Origin: Synechococcus sp. CS-1330 | GTDB lineage: Bacteria; Cyanobacteriota; Cyanobacteriia; PCC-6307; Cyanobiaceae | Length of the DNA: 64,000 bases | Direction of reading: 5' to 3' | Assembly: GCA_025128025.1 (NCBI GenBank) | Contig: JAHLYR010000007.1 | Location: forward strand, 124,001-188,000 | Shown here: positions 59,876 to 64,000 of the stretch, in pieces | How positions within the stretch are numbered: the stretch's first letter is position 1 | Layout: every line of letters starts with the position of its first letter | The notes under the pieces: generated by a model | Databases searched by the model: none | What the model saw: only the letters and a program-made list of their open reading frames with translations | What the model was told of the DNA's origin: nothing | Made by a program: the position numbers and the translations under genes

Positions 59876-61264
59876 ATGGCCCTGGTTCTGCTCCCCGGTC
59901 TGAACAACCTGATCGAGGACATCAGCGACGAGAAGAAACTGGCGCCCGCCGTGGTGGAGGCCGCCCTGCGGGAAGCCTTACTAAAGGGCTACGAGCGCTA
60001 CCGCCGCACCCTCTACCTCGGGATCAGCGAAGACCCCTTCGAAGAGGACTACTTCTCCAACTTCGATGTGGGTCTGGACCTGGAGGAGGAGGGCTACCGA
60101 GTTCTGGCCTCGAAAATAATTGTTGAGGAAGTTGAGAGCGAAGACCACCAAATCGCCCTTGCCGAAGTGCAGCAGGTTGCCGATGACGCCCAGATCGGCG
60201 ACACGGTGGTGCTGGATGTCACCCCGGAGAAAGACGACTTCGGCCGCATGGCCGCCGCCACCACCAAGCAGGTGTTGGCTCAGAAGCTGCGGGACCAGCA
60301 GCGCCGCATGATCCAGGAGGAGTTTGCCGACCTGGAAGATCCCGTGCTCACCGCTCGGGTGATCCGCTTCGAGCGCCAAAGCGTGATCATGGCCGTGAGT
60401 TCTGGCCTGGGTCGCCCTGAGGTCGAGGCCGAGCTGCCCCGCCGCGACCAGCTGCCTAACGACAACTACAGAGCAAATGCCACCTTCAAGGTGTTCCTCA
60501 AGGAAGTGAGCGAGGTGGCGCGGCGCGGCCCCCAGCTATTTGTGAGCCGCTCCAACGCGGGCCTGGTTGTCTACTTGTTCGAGAACGAAGTTCCCGAGAT
60601 CCAGGAGGGTTCAGTCCGAATCGTCGCCGTAGCCAGGGAAGCCAATCCCCCTTCCCGCTCAGTCGGCCCGCGCACCAAGGTGGCCGTCGACTCGGTGGAG
60701 CGCGAAGTTGATCCAGTGGGTGCCTGCATTGGCGCCCGCGGCTCCCGAATTCAGCAAGTTGTTAACGAGCTGCGTGGCGAGAAAATCGACGTGATTCGCT
60801 GGTCACCCGATCCGGGCCAGTACATCGCCAACTCCCTCAGCCCGGCAAAGGTTGAAATGGTGCGCCTGGTCGACCCTGAAGGGCAGCACGCGCACGTGCT
60901 GGTTCCCTCCGATCAGCTCAGCCTCGCCATTGGCCGCGAAGGCCAGAACGTGCGTCTGGCCGCCCGCCTTACCGGCTGGAAGCTCGACATCAAGAACGCC
61001 GGCGAATACGACCAAGCCTCAGAAGATGCGGTGGTGGCTGAGCTGATTGCCCAGCGGCAAGAGGAGGAGGCTCTTCAGGCCGAAGCCGAAGCCCGCCTCG
61101 AAATCGAACAGGCCGCCCGGGCCGAGGAGGATGCCCGTCTGCGGGAGCTATATCCGCTGCCAGAAGACGAAGCCGATTACTACGAGGAAGAGGAGGTGGC
61201 CGAGGCCCAATATGAGCCCGCTCCAGGGGAGGCGCCCCAGGCAACCGAGGCAGAGGCCCGGTGA
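59876..61264 (+). CDS. nusA: Transcription termination/antitermination factor NusA
   Basis: The 462-residue NusA has an N-terminal polymerase-binding domain, an S1 domain, and two KH domains with VDPVGACIGARGSRIQ and LSLAIGREGQNVRLAARLTG. Residues beyond about 385 form a Glu/Ala-rich acidic tail, in place of the C-terminal repeats of E. coli NusA. It modulates pausing and termination. Its stop overlaps the ylxR GTG by 4 bp. Confidence 0.96.
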   Translation: MALVLLPGLNNLIEDISDEKKLAPAVVEAALREALLKGYERYRRTLYLGISEDPFEEDYFSNFDVGLDLEEEGYRVLASKIIVEEVESEDHQIALAEVQQVADDAQIGDTVVLDVTPEKDDFGRMAAATTKQVLAQKLRDQQRRMIQEEFADLEDPVLTARVIRFERQSVIMAVSSGLGRPEVEAELPRRDQLPNDNYRANATFKVFLKEVSEVARRGPQLFVSRSNAGLVVYLFENEVPEIQEGSVRIVAVAREANPPSRSVGPRTKVAVDSVEREVDPVGACIGARGSRIQQVVNELRGEKIDVIRWSPDPGQYIANSLSPAKVEMVRLVDPEGQHAHVLVPSDQLSLAIGREGQNVRLAARLTGWKLDIKNAGEYDQASEDAVVAELIAQRQEEEALQAEAEARLEIEQAARAEEDARLRELYPLPEDEADYYEEEEVAEAQYEPAPGEAPQATEAEAR

Positions 61265-61539
61265 GTCGCCGTGCCGTGCTTCGGCGCTGTGTTGCCTGCC
61301 GCGCGCTGCTGGATCGCCAGCAGCTTTGGCGGGTAATTCGGCTGGCCGAAGGGGGACTCGGGTTGGATCAGGGCATGGGCCGTTCGGCCTATCTCTGCCC
61401 CAACCAGGCGTGTCTGGAAGAGGCGAAACGACGTAAGCGTCTGCAGCGGGCCCTGCGCTGCCAGGTTGCAGATGCAATTGTCGAAACGCTGGAAAAGCGC
61501 CTGACCCCAGGCGCCGATCTCGCCTCTGAGGCAAGATGA
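61261..61539 (+). CDS. ylxR: YlxR family (DUF448) RNA-binding protein
   Basis: This 92-residue protein has the DUF448 signature RRCVACR at residues 8-14, a basic surface and the block GRSAYLCPNQACLEEAKRRKRLQRAL. In Bacillus a homologue binds RNase P (RnpM). It lies between nusA and infB as in most bacteria. It starts at a GTG in a 4-bp overlap with nusA. Confidence 0.92.
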   Translation: MSRRAVLRRCVACRALLDRQQLWRVIRLAEGGLGLDQGMGRSAYLCPNQACLEEAKRRKRLQRALRCQVADAIVETLEKRLTPGADLASEAR

Positions 61540-61623
61540 ACATTGGCCGCAGCGCGCGTGCGGCCTGGTGTGCCCCTCGGCCCCGCATGGCGGCCCTTGG
61601 GCCCCGACCCATGGAGACCTGAA

Positions 61624-64000
61624 TGACCAGCAGCGGCAAAGTCAGAATTTATGAGCTGTCCCGGGACTTAGGCCTGGAGAACAAGGACGTGCTCGACGCC
61701 GCCGAGAAGCTGGGGGTTGCGGCAAAGAGCCATAGCAGCTCTATCAGCGACGACGAAGCGACACGGATTCGCTCCTTGATCGAGGGCGGCTCGAACGGCA
61801 GCAAGGCGGCGGCGCCGGCCGCGGCCGCTCCGCCGAAAGCGATCCTCGCGGTCAAAAAGGCTGAGATCGCGGCTGTCGCATCGCCGGCCCCTCCCCAGCC
61901 AGCCACCAGCCCCCGGCCGGTCGCTCCGGCGGCAGGCAAGCCGGTAATGCCACCGGCCCGCCCCGCCGCAGCTCCTGCAGGTAAGCCAGCCCAGCCCAAC
62001 AAAACCCCCTTGGCAAGCAAGCCACCCCTGGCATCCAAGCCACAAGTGGTTTCCAAGCCTCAGCTGGTCTCCAAGCAGCCAGAGGCTGCCAAACAGCCTG
62101 AGCTTGTAAAACAGCCAGAAGTTGTAAAACAGCCAGCAGCTGCGAGCAAGCCCATCTTGGTGAGCAAGCCGCCGGCACCGAGCAAGCCCCCGGCACCAGC
62201 CAGGCCCGCCACTGCTTCAGCCAGCAAACCTGCTTCGCCCAGCAAGCCTGCTTCGCCCAGCAAGCCTGCTTCGCCCAGCAAGCCTGCCGCACCCAGCAAG
62301 CCTGTGGTGATTGCATCCAAACCAGCTCGCCCCGCCACCCCAGCCCCGGCACGCCCGGCCCCTGCAGCTCCGGCACCAGCTGCTAGCCGCAAACCAGAAT
62401 TGCCGATGCGGCCAGCGCCCGGCAAGCCCCAGCTGGTGGGTAGGCCCATCAGCACCCCTGCTGGCACCACCAGCAGCCGCCCAGCTCCGCCTGCAGGCAG
62501 GGCGCCCCTGAGTCAGCGTCCCGCCAGCCCCCAACGCACTGGCGTGCCAGCTCCAACCCGTCCAGGCCAGCCTGGAGCTGGGGGCCGTCCTGGCCCAACC
62601 CCCTTGGAGCTTGTCGGCAAGCCGATTCGCCGCGATAGCGAAGCTCCTGGAGCCCCTACTGGCCTGGGAGCTCCCGGTCGCCCGGCAGCACCTGGCCGTC
62701 CGGGTATGCCAGCCGGGATGCGCAAGCCGATGGCTCCTGGCGAGCTGATGCAGCTTCAGAAGCCCTCCGGCCGCCCCACAGCTCCACCGCCGCGGCGCCC
62801 CGGCGACCGCAGCGAAGCCCCAGCAGGTGCACCCAGCAGCCCCGGCGGCACCCCGGAACTGGTGCGACCCAGCGCAACCCCGCCAGCAGCCCCCAGAAGG
62901 CCTGGCTTCCGGGCGCCAACTCCCGCTGGTGCAGCCGGACGCCCCCGTCGCCCTGACTGGGACGACAGCGCCAAGCTGGAGGCCCTGCGCAGCCGCACGC
63001 CGCAAAAGCAGCGCACCAAGGTTCACATCATTGGCGAAAATGATGATGCGCTCACGGCTGAAACCGGTGGCTACGCCGGTGAACAGGAGGCCTATGTGCT
63101 GCAGGCCAGCCTGGCCCGCCCGGCCAAGCCCCGCACCGCCTCCACCCCAGCCGCCAAACCCATGGCGGCGATGCGCAAGCGCAAGAAAGAAACCACCCGC
63201 CAGCGGCAGCGCCGCCGGGCCATGGAATTGCGTGCAACCCGCGAAGCCAAGGCTGTTCGGCCCGAAATGCTGATCGTGCCGGAGGGCAACCTCACGGTTC
63301 AGGAGCTGGCCGAGAAGCTCGGCGTGGAAAGCTCCGAGATCATCAAGAGCCTCTTCTTCAAGGGGGTGATCGCCACGGTGACCCAAAGCCTTGATCTCTC
63401 CACAATCGAAGCTGTGGCCGAGGAATTCGGCGTACCGGTACTCGAAGACGACGTCGAGGCAGCGGCCGCCAAGACGGTCGAGATGATCGAAGAAAGCGAT
63501 CGCGCCCACCTGATCCGTCGCCCACCCGTGGTGACCGTGATGGGACACGTCGACCACGGCAAGACCAGCCTGCTCGATGCAATCCGCAAAACCCGAGTGG
63601 CAGCAGGCGAAGCCGGCGGCATCACCCAGCACATCGGCGCCTATCAAGTGGAGATCCCCCACGCAGGCGAACAACGCAAGATCACCTTCCTCGATACCCC
63701 AGGCCACGAGGCGTTCACCGCCATGAGGGCCCGCGGCACCAAGGTCACCGACGTGGCTGTGCTGGTGGTGGCAGCCGACGACGGCGTACGGCCCCAAACC
63801 CTGGAGGCAATCAGCCATGCCCGGGCCGCCAAGGTGCCGATCGTGGTGGCGATCAACAAGATCGACAAGGAAGGCGCCTCCGCCGACCGGGTCAAACAGG
63901 AACTCTCCGGCCTCGAACTGGTCGCGGAAGACTGGGGTGGCGACACCGTGATGGTGCCTGTCAGCGCCCTCAAGGGCGAGAACGTCGACAAATTGCTGGA
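61624..64000 (+). CDS. infB: Translation initiation factor IF-2 (3' partial)
   Basis: The frame opens at the ATG at 61624 and is still open at the window end, so 792 codons are present. A short IF2 N-terminal domain ([20 protein letters not shown]) is followed by a very long Pro/Ala/Lys/Ser-rich linker (about 50-470). An IF2-N-like region ([12 protein letters not shown]) comes next, then the G domain with G1 GHVDHGKT near residue 641, G3 DTPGHE and G4 NKID. It directs fMet-tRNA to the 30S subunit. A tandem 18-bp repeat lies in the linker. The frame begins 84 bp after ylxR. Confidence 0.97.
62223..62303. repeat. 18-bp tandem repeat within infB
   Basis: The unit AGCAAGCCTGCTTCGCCC, encoding SKPASP, is repeated 4.5 times at 62223-62240, 62241-62258, 62259-62276, 62277-62294 (diverged) and 62295-62303. 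It lies in the disordered linker of IF-2 and is likely length-variable. Confidence 0.9.

Noticed and set aside
62223..62303. CRISPR-like array
   Set aside because: The 18-bp units are contiguous without spacers and in frame with infB, so this is a coding tandem repeat.
62217..63818. A 533-codon open frame on the minus strand opposite infB
   Set aside because: It mirrors the low-complexity linker and G domain of IF-2; Trp/Gly/Ala-rich translation with repeats is a shadow of the SKP repeats.

Overview
The window is about 64 kb of GC-rich, densely packed chromosome from an alpha-cyanobacterium of the Synechococcus/Cyanobium (picocyanobacterial) group. Three things point there. RNA polymerase beta' is split into rpoC1 and rpoC2, a cyanobacterial hallmark. 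There is an apcE-apcA-apcB-apcC allophycocyanin core cluster, so the cell makes phycobilisomes and is not a typical Prochlorococcus. The cyanobacterial ATP synthase operon, with paired b and b' subunits, lies just beyond apcE. Gene spacing is very tight, with many 4-bp ATGA/GTGA overlaps and several TTG/GTG starts. I found no tRNA or rRNA gene, insertion sequence, prophage or CRISPR array.

Layout, left to right. 1-7.5 kb: the end of a transaldolase-type gene, a HAD phosphatase, pepP (minus), then a chained plus-strand set of a CNNM-type membrane protein, a DUF697 GTPase, nadD and nadE. 7.6-11 kb: ald, facing a minus-strand run of a 2OG-Fe(II) oxygenase-like gene, a 2Fe-2S ferredoxin, a 63-aa gene and a DUF3326 gene that continues from the ATP synthase operon. 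11-17 kb: atp1-atpB-atpE-b'-atpF-delta-atpA-gamma (minus). 17-23 kb: a methyltransferase, then apcEABC with two clear terminators. 23-28 kb: ftsW-type gene, ccdA, ccs1, queF, glnB with an NtcA-type box, tlyA. 28-34 kb: purB, an OsmC protein, rlmH, a Ski2-like helicase and a MazF/ribbon-helix-helix toxin-antitoxin pair. 34-38 kb: a biotin operon, bioF-(BioK-like esterase)-bioC-bioD, ending in a tiny membrane-protein gene. 38-41.5 kb: DUF3143, a J-domain protein, rsmG, then a minus-strand cluster of a 41-aa membrane protein, a HEAT-repeat protein, DUF2997, DUF1257 (Ycf35) and a ferredoxin. 41.6-55 kb: an AmpG-like transporter, then rpsT-tatD-rpoB-rpoC1-rpoC2-hli-rlmN (minus). 55-64 kb: hisD, yjbQ, rpiA, an HtrA protease, a small Cys-containing protein, and rimP-nusA-ylxR-infB, with infB running off the window.

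Most of the window is core housekeeping: energy (ATP synthase, allophycocyanin), cofactors (NAD, biotin, queuosine, cytochrome c maturation), nitrogen signalling (PII), transcription and translation. The best candidates for undescribed biology are the Ycf35/DUF2997/ferredoxin/HEAT/41-aa cluster, the DUF3326-ferredoxin-oxygenase run behind the ATP synthase operon, the single-helix Hli protein nested between rpoC2 and rlmN, and the toxin-antitoxin module sitting among housekeeping genes.
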